Shown: piece by piece, positions 54,404 through 64,000 of the stretch
Position numbering within the stretch: position 1 is the stretch's first letter
Layout of the letters: each line of letters opens with the position of its first letter
The notes under the pieces: model-generated
What the model was told of the DNA's origin: nothing
Seen by the model: only the letters and a program-made list of their open reading frames with translations
The model's database searches: none
NCBI GenBank assembly: GCA_032164295.1
Contig: JAJHTX010000006.1
Coordinates: 434,001-498,000 of the forward strand
Reading direction: 5' to 3'
Length of the DNA: 64,000 nucleotides
Origin: Inonotus obliquus
Taxonomy: Eukaryota > Basidiomycota > Agaricomycetes > Hymenochaetales > Hymenochaetaceae
Translations under genes and position numbers: made by a program

Positions 54404-54884
54404 GTGGAACGACTTCTTTTCATGATGGAGACTTACATCCTTCAATTTTCATCATACGTAGTCACAAGGCTCTTGTTTAGTTATTTACTTTCCGTTTCTT
54501 GCCCTGAAGATACGTAGCGTCAGGGTTTATGCTCCAAAATTTGTTTCCTCGGGACCCTAACGGATGATAATGAAGGATAGCGGTATACCCATGGTTCGTT
54601 GTGCCAATGACGCCTCAGTATGGCAACCAATAAGATATGAGCGCGGTTTTCTTGTAGCCATCACGCTTCGTCATGGCGGTATAGGATACTAAGGGGTAAT
54701 GGAGTCAAATAATTACTGTGTCGAACAATTACATTGCGAAAATCTTGACTCTGTGCGATTTTTTGCGCACGCACTGAGTACTATGGGTACCGTTCGTATC
54801 GCAGTTCCGAGAACAAACATGAAAAGAAAGAAATCGATTTTGTTGAAATGATAATTCCTGATAGGTGTTTGCATATACTTGTTA
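54404..54884. other. Intergenic, no gene seen
   Basis: 480 bp downstream of F-box 4, AT-rich towards its end. Confidence 0.4.
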
Positions 54885-54903
54885 CAGGGGGCAAAACAAC
54901 ATA

Positions 54904-55707
54904 CAGTCATTCACGCGTCCTTTAAACATACCCCGTTCCTTTGAACACAAGCCGTTTTTCGCTCAATTCTTGCTCTATCTCCTCGAAAATTGGTACACAC
55001 GCTCACAGAATATATACTAATATATGTGCAAATTTTGAGAAAAATCCATCGAGTAGTTCTTTCTCTGATAGCTATTTACCTCGAAAAATGAGCAAATTCT
55101 GACATTCATGCAGAGGGCAAGTTTTCCTGCACCAATTATTTCCTATAAAATCATGACTTAACTTATGATATAGCTTGTACAGTGTACTAGCAATGCCCTG
55201 TACAAGTTTCACAAGATTTGAAGCAGGGGTTACATTTATATCAAGCAGACAAGTGAAAAACCTCAAGAAAATGTGACAAATCGAGTGATCGACGCAATTA
55301 CATAATTTGTATTAGCATGTGCATAGTGTCACTTGTTGTAAACAAATGAGCAATGAGGGCTACACTTCCCTCCATCTGCACATAAAAAATGATACATAGG
55401 ACATTAATACCAAGTATAAAAATGGCAGATAGTATATCTAGAATAAGGGAGGAGTGGGAAGGCAGTATTCAAGCTAGTGTGACATAGTGTCACGAGTGTT
55501 CAAAGGAGTTGGTTTTGCGTGACAGGGACCCCATTTCTTCACATTCTCATATGTATTTTTTCACTCAATTTCTCGCCACCAAAAAATTACACAAGGTGTA
55601 TCCTGCTGGGAACTATACATACATGTACTTAAAGTGAGAAAAAAATGTGTGTGATGGGTGTTATTTTAAAGGATCGAATAGGTGTTTAAAGGACGCGTGA
55701 ATGACTG
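54904..55707. mobile_element. TA-flanked TIR element F1
   Basis: 804 bp with inverted ends CAGTCATTCACGCGTCCTTT, flanked by TA (54902-54903, 55708-55709). The right arm of G has the empty site CAACATATCAAC. TA duplication suggests Tc1/mariner-like movement. No transposase ORF. Confidence 0.8.
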
Positions 55708-55709
55708 TA

Positions 55710-55858
55710 CAGCCTAGTACAGCTGATGGGTAAGTCACATGCATGACTAATCATCAAACCTTGCCATATATGTAAAAAATCGAACAAAATCTTCACTCGA
55801 TAAGGGAATTTGATTGTTACATAATCCACGTGACTTACCCATCAGCTGTACTAGGCTG
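55710..55858. mobile_element. MITE F2
   Basis: 149 bp, inverted ends CAGCCTAGTACAGCTGATGG continuing for a few bases, flanked by TA (55708-55709, 55859-55860). It shares its left TA with F1. Different ends from F1 and F3, so another family. Confidence 0.8.
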
Positions 55859-56661
55859 TATCAACAACGTTGATATAACCTTTGATATCCTTATTGATAT
55901 TTAATATATTAGCTGAGTTGGAATGTGTATCGATATTTAAAGTATCAGTGGTACCTGGCGCGGCCTATGTAATTTCCGTGACATTCCCACGGTCCCTTCC
56001 ATGGCTAAGCAGCGATCGACACAGATTCACCTGTTTCACTTTTTGTTTTGAGATTCGAGGGCCCGTCCTCCCTTCCACAACTTTACAAAAAATCTGAAAA
56101 AATGTTCAAAAATTATTTTTCTACACTCTGAACAAGGTGGTAAGAAAAATTACAAAAACTGTCCAACAGATTCCAAGATACAGCAATTTTTGACACATAT
56201 ATAAATAACTATGACACTTCTTAAGAATTTATTTTTAACAAAATCTTTATTTTTCGTTAAGATTTATATATCTGAAAGAAATATGACAAGAAAGCCTGAA
56301 TTCATTGAGCTAGGAAGCATATATGCTGCTGTGTCTACTGTATATGCTAATCTCTCCACCAGTATGTCCATTTTTTTCGCATATAGTTGACAGAACCACC
56401 CTAATACACACATACATCATGTGTAAGCAGTTTTAAAGGAGTTTTATAAGTGTTTTCAGAGGAAGATATGGTTGTGCAAAAAAGCCAAAATAAGATCACG
56501 TGACACATAAGTGAAAACAGTTATGTATATTCTGCCTGAATATCACCTACAATCGATTCGGATTTGGTATATTTCACATCAGATAGTTATTCCAAGCCTT
56601 TTCATGTTGAAAGGAAGGGACAAATAACTCAAATTCTGTGGAACTACATATTCAAGGGATT

Positions 56662-58144
56662 TGTTAGAAAGGTAGTGTTATCCATCATTAATAAGCCAAT
56701 AACTATGAGCGTCCTACGTTGGATACAAGAATGATTAACGGCAGTGATACAAGTACTAGAACAGCCCATCGTTCCACCGACACCGCGAAACAATATATTA
56801 CGATGTTGCAACATATGCCGACCAGCTAAAGAACTAGCCGGAGCACTAATGCGGGAATTAATCAGGGAGATCACATATGGAGATATAATGAACGGGCAAG
56901 CCGACATAATGATACGACGTCGATTCGTGGAATTAACCTACGACCCTAACCAACAAATACAAAAGGCTTATGAAAGAGAAATCAGAGTATTATCCTACGA
57001 CGCCAGATATTTCGTAATGATGATCGGAATACGAAACGTAGCACAAGAAGGGAGACACGAACGGTGCGACACAGCTATAGTGGATATCGACATTGCTTAC
57101 AAACGAGACCGAGAAGGAATGAACGAGAGAACTGCATACACTTGGGGACATTGGATAATGAATTACATAAGTCGAGGATTACCATACGGGTACACCGTAA
57201 TGGAAGTAAAGACGGAACAACATGGCGGAGTAATACACTTACAAGGAGTACAAGGGACGACGCTACAACACGCAAGGACAACACCAGGATACACACGAGT
57301 GCAAACAATTCGGAATTGGTTAACTATACCTCGGCCAATCCTGCCGATACAACCAAGAACGGAAGTACAAACGAGGGAGAGACAAGAACAGCTGACTCAG
57401 CAGTTACCTAGAATAGTCGAGTTGAATCAAGTACCGATGCCGATGCAGGAATCAAACCTGTCCACGAGATGGTACTGCCTACTAAACTAAACTAAACAAG
57501 AGGAGGCCAGTAGCACAGAAGCAGTAAGATAAGGAAGGAAGAAGAAAGGAGAGCACGGACCAGGTATCATAAGAGCGAGAGACAGATTAATACTAAAAAC
57601 AGTAAGTAACAAGGTAGTAACGTCACACATGTAAATTAGTATATAAGGAGGCCATGATAGAGCCGACCTAGCAGTTTAATCCAAGTCAAGGGACCCTACC
57701 ATAAGTCCCTAAGTTACATCGTTAAACATCAATCACCTTGCAAGCCAGTAAATTACTAGTAGCGACGCGGCTGAACTGACCCAATTGTGTGAAATCGAAG
57801 TAAAGCTAAAATACAGATTGCAACTAGATTGTCCTCTCTATTGTCTGCATGGTACGACCTACTCCCAACGTGGTGCGATTCCCGATATTCTCTTATCGTG
57901 AATAACAATCAGTATAGGGACCGCGCGTTCACGCCGATCTAATACTGTACGACTATAATATCAGGTTCAACTGCAATACCAGTTAGTTGCTAGTTGTTTC
58001 AGATCGGATCAGCTACACAGTCCACTAAGGTAATTAGCAATTCCATAACCAGTATTGTAGAATTTGGATTAACCCCTCAAATTGAGGAATTAGCCAGATC
58101 GGTCCGTCAATCAAAGATCAACGAACTCTCCACGGAGATAAACA
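56662..58144 (+). mobile_element. Solo-LTR-like element D, copy 2
   Basis: 1483 bp, starts TGTTAGAAAGGTAGTG and ends CACGGAGATAAACA, with the perfect 5-bp duplication GGATT (56657-56661, 58145-58149). TATA box TATATAAGGAGGCC at about 57640. Same layout as D copy 1 but diverged throughout. Confidence 0.88.
56705..57490 (+). pseudogene. LTR-embedded protein, family D, copy 2, one early stop
   Basis: Reads MSVLRWIQE, then TGA at 56732-56734 where copy 1 has Arg, then an open frame: QPIVPPTPRNNILRCC, CNICRPAKELAGALMRELIR, DIMIRRRFVELTYDP, QKAYEREIRVLSYDARYFVM, GIRNVAQEGRHERCDTAIVD, HGGVIHLQGVQGTTLQ, TPGYTRVQTIRNWLTIPRP, ending RWYCLLN. A Met at 56744 could start a shorter intact protein of 248 residues. 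Many silent and conservative differences from copy 1. Confidence 0.6.
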
Positions 58145-58331
58145 GGATTTAGTGGGGGACCGGAAAGTGGGACATGAAGATTGACGCTAGTTACTATAAA
58201 TGGAAAGTATTTAAAACTCCGCCCGGGAAAAAGTGGCACGGATTTTTTATAGGCCGTACCAGGCACCAGTATCAGCGGGGTTGAAATGCAAATCGATATA
58301 TAAAATATCATCACGTGTGATATCCTTATCA

Positions 58332-58530
58332 ATATTGTTATCGATATCTATATTGATATTGTTATCGATATCTATATTGATATTGTTATCGATATCTATA
58401 TTGATATTGTTATCGATATCTATATTGATATTGTTATCGATATCTATATTGATATTGTTATCGATATCTATATTGATATTGTTATCGATATCTATATTGA
58501 TATTGTTATCGATATCTATATTGATATTCT
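58332..58530. repeat. 24-bp minisatellite, about 8 units
   Basis: Unit ATCGATATCTATATTGATATTGTT (read as ATCGATATCTATATTG + ATATTGTT), nearly identical copies. The matching place in the right arm of G has about one unit, so the array grew only in the left arm. Confidence 0.85.
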
Positions 58531-60053
58531 TATTGACATTTAAAATATTGCAGGAGTTGATATTTTTATTGATATATAAAATATCACCACGTGTGCTATA
58601 TAAAGTATCACCACGTGCAATATTTAAAATATCACCACGTGTGAAATTTAAAATATCATCACATGTGATATTTTATATATCATCACGTGCAATATTTTAA
58701 ATATTATCACATGCGATACTTAAAATATCGCAGTCGTTGACATTTTAAATATCAACACACTTGATACTTAAAATATCGCGATATTTAAAATATCAATGCA
58801 CGTGATACTTACTGCCTTTTTCATATGTATTGTCACACCGTGATTTTGCCATTTTCGGCACCTCAAATCCCTCAAAATACAAACCTCGCCATATCTCCAT
58901 GAAACCTTGACCGTTTTGTGTCATCTAAGTTGCTAAATTCATGTCTCGATCATGCCGTCCAAACTGCAACAAATCCGAGCGAAATTGGTGAAGAATTGAC
59001 CCTGAAATGGTGCAAAATGCTGTTTTTTCATGCTTTTGTCTTCCACATTTTTTCCTGCACTCAATTCTGGGTCTGAGCCCTTCCTGGAGCTGATGCTTGA
59101 ATTAGAAGGCTGGGGAAGGGCAGGGAGAATTGTGTATATGCCCAGTCTCTTCCACCTCATTCTTCTCATCATTATGCACAGCAGCCTTCAGAAGCACTCA
59201 ATCCTCTTCCAAGGCACTCAGAGTGAGTTTACATGTATGAATTTGGCCTCAGTTGGCTTGTTCTGAGGCATGGGGAGCTCAGGGGGAATGGGTGGATTTC
59301 TGTATTTCAGGCATGACCCAGACTAGCACACACAGCTCACAATACACCTCAAATTTACTCTCTAAATTTATGGTTATTCCATCTGAGGGCTCTGAGACAG
59401 TTATGGGTGCTGCAGACCCAGAATTGAGTGCAGGAAAAAATGTGGAAGACAAAAGCATGAAAAAACAGCATTTTGCACCATTTCAGGGTCAATTCTTCAC
59501 CAATTTCGCTCGGATTTGTTGCAGTTTGGACGGCATGATCGAGACATGAATTTAGCAACTTAGATGACACAAAACGGTCAAGGTTTCATGGAGATATGGC
59601 GAGGTTTGTATTTTGAGGGATTTGAGGTGCCGAAAATGGCAAAATCACGGTGTGACAATACATATGAAAAAGGCAGTAAGTATCACGTGCATTGATATTT
59701 TAAATATCGCGATATTTTAAGTATCAAGTGTGTTGATATTTAAAATGTCAACGACTGCGATATTTTAAGTATCGCATGTGATAATATTTAAAATATTGCA
59801 CGTGATGATATATAAAATATCACATGTGATGATATTTTAAATTTCGCACGTGGTGATATTTTATATATCGATAAAAATATCAACTCCTGCAATATTTTAA
59901 ATGTCAATAAGAATATCAATATAGATATCAATAACAATATCGATAAGGATATCACACGTGATGATATTTTATATATCGATTTGCATTTCAACCCCGCTGA
60001 TACTTTAAATATCGATACACATTCCAACTCAGCTGATATATTAAATATCAATA

Positions 60054-60712
60054 CAGTAATTCACCGTTCCTTTGAACACCACCACTCCTTTGAACACCTG
60101 GCATTTTCTCCCGCAATTCTCCATCTTTTCGCCTGAAACAATAACCTCACATTCCAACTTATGTGGTCTACCCTCATATAAATTTTTGTAGAATTTGGTT
60201 GAGTAGTTAAATGTCAAAAAAATCGACATTGCAAGAATCAGAGCAATTTCTAACCATGTTCCTCCGTACAAATCTCCTCATATAATAACATGCAGAGTTT
60301 TGGGAGATCTGGGCTATGATTCATATTATACAGTATCTCATGCGCACATTCCACGTTCTCCGAAGCAATTTGGACAAGAATTGTGATTTCTATGTAGCAG
60401 ACAATTGTCACAAGTCATAGTTTCTTGTGGTAAGTAAGAAAATTAGATGATGTAAAGTGTTACTTGCCGAGACAGGGGTAACAAATTGATTAGGCGACGG
60501 GGTGTTGAAAGGAGTGGTTTTTGGTCCAAAATCTCTCCGTTTTTCTTTTCTCTGTATTAATCTAACCAGTCCTTTCCAGACATTGAAAAAAATCGCTCAA
60601 GTACGTCTCAGTGTGCCATTTTGATACGTGAAATAAAATGTGCAAATAGTTGAGGGGGAGAGGACGTGCAAATGAAAAAGTAATTGGTGTTCAAAGGAAT
60701 GGTGAATTACTG
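60054..60712. mobile_element. TA-flanked TIR element F3
   Basis: 659 bp with inverted ends CAGTAATTCACCRTTCCTTT, flanked by TA (60052-60053, 60713-60714). The left arm of G has the empty site TATCCTTATTGATA at about 55888. Same family as F1 (CAGTMATTCAC, TCCTTTRAACA). Confidence 0.8.
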
Positions 60713-60861
60713 TAAGGATATCAAAGGTTATATCAACGTCGTTGATATGTTGTTTTGCCCCCTGTGTGTCATGGACGCGTTCAAAGCACGTGCACGCGTC
60801 TTTCAACTTTTGGATCAGCATTTCCTCCACACTATTCACTTCCACCACCCCTTCGCAAAAC

Positions 60862-62021
60862 ATGAGCGATTCATATGACTCCTCGGCACCGCTAGATGCT
60901 CGATACCGCTCTATCTCTCCTCTTGCCAACGCAACGTACGAAAGCGCACAAGCAGGGATATTCTCCCTTTCAGACCTTTCTGGAAACGATGTTCCTGGTC
61001 CTTCTCGTCAACAGCAGAATAAACCTTTCAGTCTTCTGGCGCGGCCTCACAGACCCTTCTTATCTGTACCAGAAAAACAACAGGATGAAGAGCCGATGGA
61101 GGAAGATGTTGGGAATGAGACAGCTAAACCTGATGAGATTACAATTGAGGAAGAAGACGATGAAGCGAGGGCTCAATCCGCTGAGCAGAACCGGGAGGAG
61201 CGGTTACGTCAAGATTTATTCGTCCTGCGAAAGCTAAACGAGGGTTTCGCTGTATATAATGATGCTCTGAGTGGAACGCACAGCGCAACCGAAGTGAGTC
61301 CAAATCCTCGATTGGCTCGGATAATACATGACAATTGAACGTGGTTTTTCGCCATAGCGCGTTGCAGAGCAACTGAAGCAAACAAATGCTCTCCTCGATA
61401 AATACGTTGGCATACTAGCTAAATCAGAATCTGCAACGCGGCTCATATTCGACGAACGATGGCACGGGGCAGAAGACGTAAGTCTTCCATAGTCATTCAC
61501 TTCATACTAGCTTCCTACTAACAATACCAATAAATCTTCCAGGATGAGCTCACTCTCCAGCGTTTAAAGAGTGAAGCCAAAGAGAAAGCTCGAAAAGCCG
61601 CTGAAGAGCGCTTACGCGCCGAACAAGAAGCCAAAGAACGTCGCGAGCGCGAAGAACTCGAGCGTAAAGAGAAAGAAGAGAAAGAGAGATTGGAGGCGGA
61701 GAAGAAGGAAAGACTTGCTATTCGTGCGGGGTATGGTGGTGTGAGAGGTGTAAGGGGGACGAGGGCTACAGCGAGGGCGAGGGGTGCTGCTGTTTCGCGG
61801 ATAGGTACGTTTCAGTTTCTTCGTAAATGAGGGATTGGTGCTAATCTGTGCTACTTTAAGCTGGGAACTCTGGTACGAGTCAAAAAGGTCGGACAAGTGC
61901 TATCCCGACTGCTACAACTGGCTCGGGTGGTCGGATTCCAAGACCCGTTTCGTCATCAACCTCCACGAAAGCCCCACCTACAACTCGATCGCGTCCAGGT
62001 TCAGGTTCCGGTGTAAGATAG
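60862..62021 (+). CDS. DUO1: DASH complex subunit DUO1
   Basis: Kinetochore protein of the DASH ring, which couples chromosomes to microtubule ends. The family core is RLRQDLFVLRKLNEGFAVYN, DALSGTHSATE, then after an intron RVAEQLKQTNALLDKYVGIL and AKSESATRLIFDERWHGAED. A long charged coiled coil follows (SEAKEKARKAAEERLRAEQE and on), then a basic Arg/Gly/Ser/Thr tail ending RSRPGSGSGVR. Four exons; donors GTGAGT, GTAAGT and GTACGT. The coiled coil and tail make it longer than the yeast protein's core. Its start lies only 97 bp from the end of element G, so that element forms its upstream region. Confidence 0.9.
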
Positions 62022-62264
62022 GCATGGACTTTGCTCCTAACATTCGTATAGTGTACACGGATAATGGATACCTACTGTATACCTAGCTTAACGCTTGGAC
62101 GATCAACGATTGTATTTACTATATGTAACATATACTACTTATCCATACTCAAACGCTCAATTGCACGCTTGCATATACAGTTTTCATGTAAGAAACCAAG
62201 CACAAGTATATGGTACCGTCTACAAGGACAAGTATTTAAGTAAAGCGGAACAGGTAAGTAATCA

Positions 62265-64000
62265 CTATCGTTTCCACTTTGTTTTGCCCTTCTTCGACGG
62301 ACGAGCGTTCTTCGCCTTTTTCCTCTCCGCAATCTCCCTCGATTTACGAATTTGTTCAGCAGATTTGAGCTCGGACTTGACACGTCCGATTGGTTTACCG
62401 GCATATCGACTTTTCCCTTTCTTCCCATCTCCGCTTTTCGTTCTAGTAGTGTTCTTCTCATTGACTTCCTTGTCTTCCCCGACACCGTTACGACTTCCCT
62501 GCGTCTTCTTGGTTATTACCCGGACCTTCCTCTCGTAATCCTTAGCGAGTTTATCCAAAGGTTTCGCACTCGTGACTTTATTGTGCCTGAACCGCTTCCC
62601 GCTCCCATTCCTCCGCAACTTCCCACTTTCAACCTCCCTCTCCCCGACTCTCGGAACACTAACCCTCATCTTCTTCTTCCATTCCTCGAACCTTCCGCTC
62701 CTATAAGTAGCAGGTAACCTAGTCCCACTCTCCGTCTTGACAATCTTAACGTTATCCGCGCCTTCTCCTGTTCCTTTAACGAATCGTTTGCGCTTTCGAT
62801 CCCATTTGAGCTGGGAGTTTCGGCGGGCGGGTGTTTGGAGGAGGGAATCATCTGTTAGGTCGAGAGTGAGATGGGAGGCTTGTTCGGTGAAGGATTGACC
62901 ATCTTTTAGGGAGTAGCTGTAAGGAAGAGAGGTGTTGGTGTTTATCTGGGTGAATTAGAATTGGGTTTGGGGCGAGAGGATACGCACCCTTTTTCTGTCA
63001 GAGCGTCTTTTTGGATGTAAGGCATGAAGAACTCTTCGTCTCGGTGTCTACCATGCTTTGCCCCGGTAGCAAATGCAGCCTGAAGTACATCGTTAGCATG
63101 GAGACTCGGCTTGATTAAAGACGAAACGCAACACAGCTTACCTCAATCTCATCTTCATCTGCCATCTCTACTTCCCTAACAGATGGTCTCGCATTTTGCG
63201 CTTCCTCAATCTCCTCCTGGATGATGCTGGTCGTATGAACAACTCTTTCACGAGCTTTTTCCAACGCCTTTCTGCGATCTTTCATAAGGGCAGAAGCACT
63301 ACCGTTCGCTTTTCCTCTGTTCCCGATCTCGAATACTGTCTCGGCTGGTGAGAATGAGTTGACAGCTTTGAGAAGCGATCGTCGTGTTTCTTCATCTTTC
63401 TCTCCCTTTTCTTTCTCGTTGTCCTCATCCTTGTGGGGATTGGAACCATCTATCATGCGTCGGGCAAGGCGAAAGACAGGATGAATATTCGTCTCTCCCG
63501 TCGTAGTCGAAAACCCCCATAGTCCAGACCGCGTCATCTCCTTTGCACGTTTGTAGCTCGCCTGGCTAGCTTTCGCCTGACTCCGCTCGTACATCCTCTG
63601 TCCTCTCCTCATCACCTCTCGCATGCTAGACAGCGACCCATTCTCACCATCCAAACCACGCATATACTCCATCTCATCGTCAATTGTTGAACGCGAGAAC
63701 GCTCCGAGGACAAGCGAGTCGACATATGCGCTTTCGCCTATTGAGTTGTCGACTGTACTGCGTAATGGACGTCCAAGGAAGAGCTGCAAGTCGAGTAAAT
63801 GAGGAAGCTCCGTCGTATTGACAAACGACCACGCCCATCCTGTTCGTCCCGCCCTCGCAGTCCTTCCAACACGATGTACGAACACCCTCGCTCCGGCAGG
63901 AAAATCAAAGTTCACTACATTCTCTAAGACGGGGATATCTATCCCTCTCGCTGCTACATCCGTTACAACGAGGATATTCGTCTTCCCTTGTCGGAACTTG
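62265..64000 (-). CDS. DBP10: ATP-dependent RNA helicase DBP10 (DDX54), 3' part
   Basis: Partial; the 5' part lies beyond 64000. A DEAD-box helicase needed for 60S ribosome assembly in the nucleolus. The last visible stretch of the helicase core has motif VI ([19 protein letters not shown]), followed by [15 protein letters not shown] and a long linker. The C-terminal DBP10CT part reads [22 protein letters not shown] text with [11 protein letters not shown], then [20 protein letters not shown] and [18 protein letters not shown] at 62265. Introns lie near 62900-62990 and 63080-63140. Convergent with DUO1. Confidence 0.92.

Larger units (their letters stand above)
55949..58267. mobile_element. 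TIR element H with 8-bp target duplication
   Basis: Ends TGGTACCTGGCGCGGCCTAT and, inverted, GGTGCCTGGTACGGCCTAT; both go on to ATCCGTG or TTCCGTG. The duplication is AGTATCAG (55941-55948, 58268-58275). The intact site is seen in the right arm of G. Net length is about 830 bp without D2. An 8-bp duplication suits the hAT superfamily; no transposase is seen. Confidence 0.7.
54885..60764. mobile_element. Long inverted-repeat (foldback) element G with nested insertions
   Basis: Starts CAGGGGGCAAAACAACATA and ends with its reverse complement. The two arms pair over most of their length: for example TCAGCTGAGTTGGAATGTGT occurs inverted near 60020 (one mismatch near 55920), and the block 58800-59075 pairs with 59413-59690. 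The loop is about 59078-59405. Insertions F1, F2 and H (with D2) lie in the left arm, F3 in the right. Net length about 1.9 kb. No transposase is seen. No target duplication is evident at its ends. Confidence 0.75.

Noticed and set aside
58332..58530. CRISPR-like regular repeat
   Set aside because: Head-to-tail minisatellite without spacers in a eukaryotic genome.
58233..58700. 155-codon hydrophobic ORF with an 8-residue repeat
   Set aside because: It is the translation of the 24-bp minisatellite (24 is a multiple of 3, so the frame stays open by chance).

Overview
The window looks like a chromosomal segment of a mushroom-type fungus (Basidiomycota, probably Agaricomycetes). Genes are rich in short introns of about 50-75 bp. 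The gene set includes F-box-like proteins starting MD(K/T)(L/S)P, a DUF6532-like protein, a DASH subunit, and a farnesylated mating-pheromone precursor with the MDSFT start and a CVIA end typical of mushroom B mating-type loci. All coordinates come from reading the sequence. Exon limits were set by splice signals and known protein families, not by transcripts.

Layout. 0.1-15.8 kb is a compact housekeeping block: WBP4-like U1 zinc-finger splicing factor (-), CDP-diacylglycerol synthase (+), ribosomal protein S23 (-), pheromone precursor (+), two tandem alpha/beta-hydrolases (-), a TM9/EMP70 nonaspanin (+) and mitochondrial tyrosyl-tRNA synthetase (-). 16.3-20.6 kb holds two F-box paralogues plus broken pieces of an arylesterase-like gene; the intact version of this cassette lies at 48.8-52.4 kb, so it was duplicated. 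21.7-24.0 kb is a multi-exon DUF6532-like gene.

25.3-45.3 kb is a nested stack of transposable elements that can be peeled apart by target-site duplications. Family A is a GGTACC-rich LTR-like unit of about 1.2-1.3 kb with 4-bp duplications. One A copy begins a gag-only element with a primer-binding site. Families B, C and D are TG...CA units of about 1.5-1.6 kb with 5-bp duplications and a late TATA box, so they look like solo LTRs. Each carries an ORF of about 250 codons upstream of its own TATA box. The B, C and D proteins appear distantly related (early CxxC pair, late Pro/Gly/Tyr motif). This LTR-embedded gene family is the best candidate for something undescribed. A and B/C/D copies sit inside one another, so both were active over overlapping periods.

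45.3-48.8 kb is gene-poor apart from one possible small gene. 49.0-54.4 kb has F-box 3, the intact arylesterase-like gene and F-box 4. 54.9-60.8 kb is a very long inverted-repeat element whose two arms have been hit by different transposons, so each arm preserves the empty site of the other. It ends 97 bp before the DASH subunit DUO1 (+). The window closes inside the DEAD-box helicase DBP10 (-).

The conserved genes have no obvious joint pathway. I recognised no reverse transcriptase, integrase, transposase, rRNA, tRNA or pheromone receptor.
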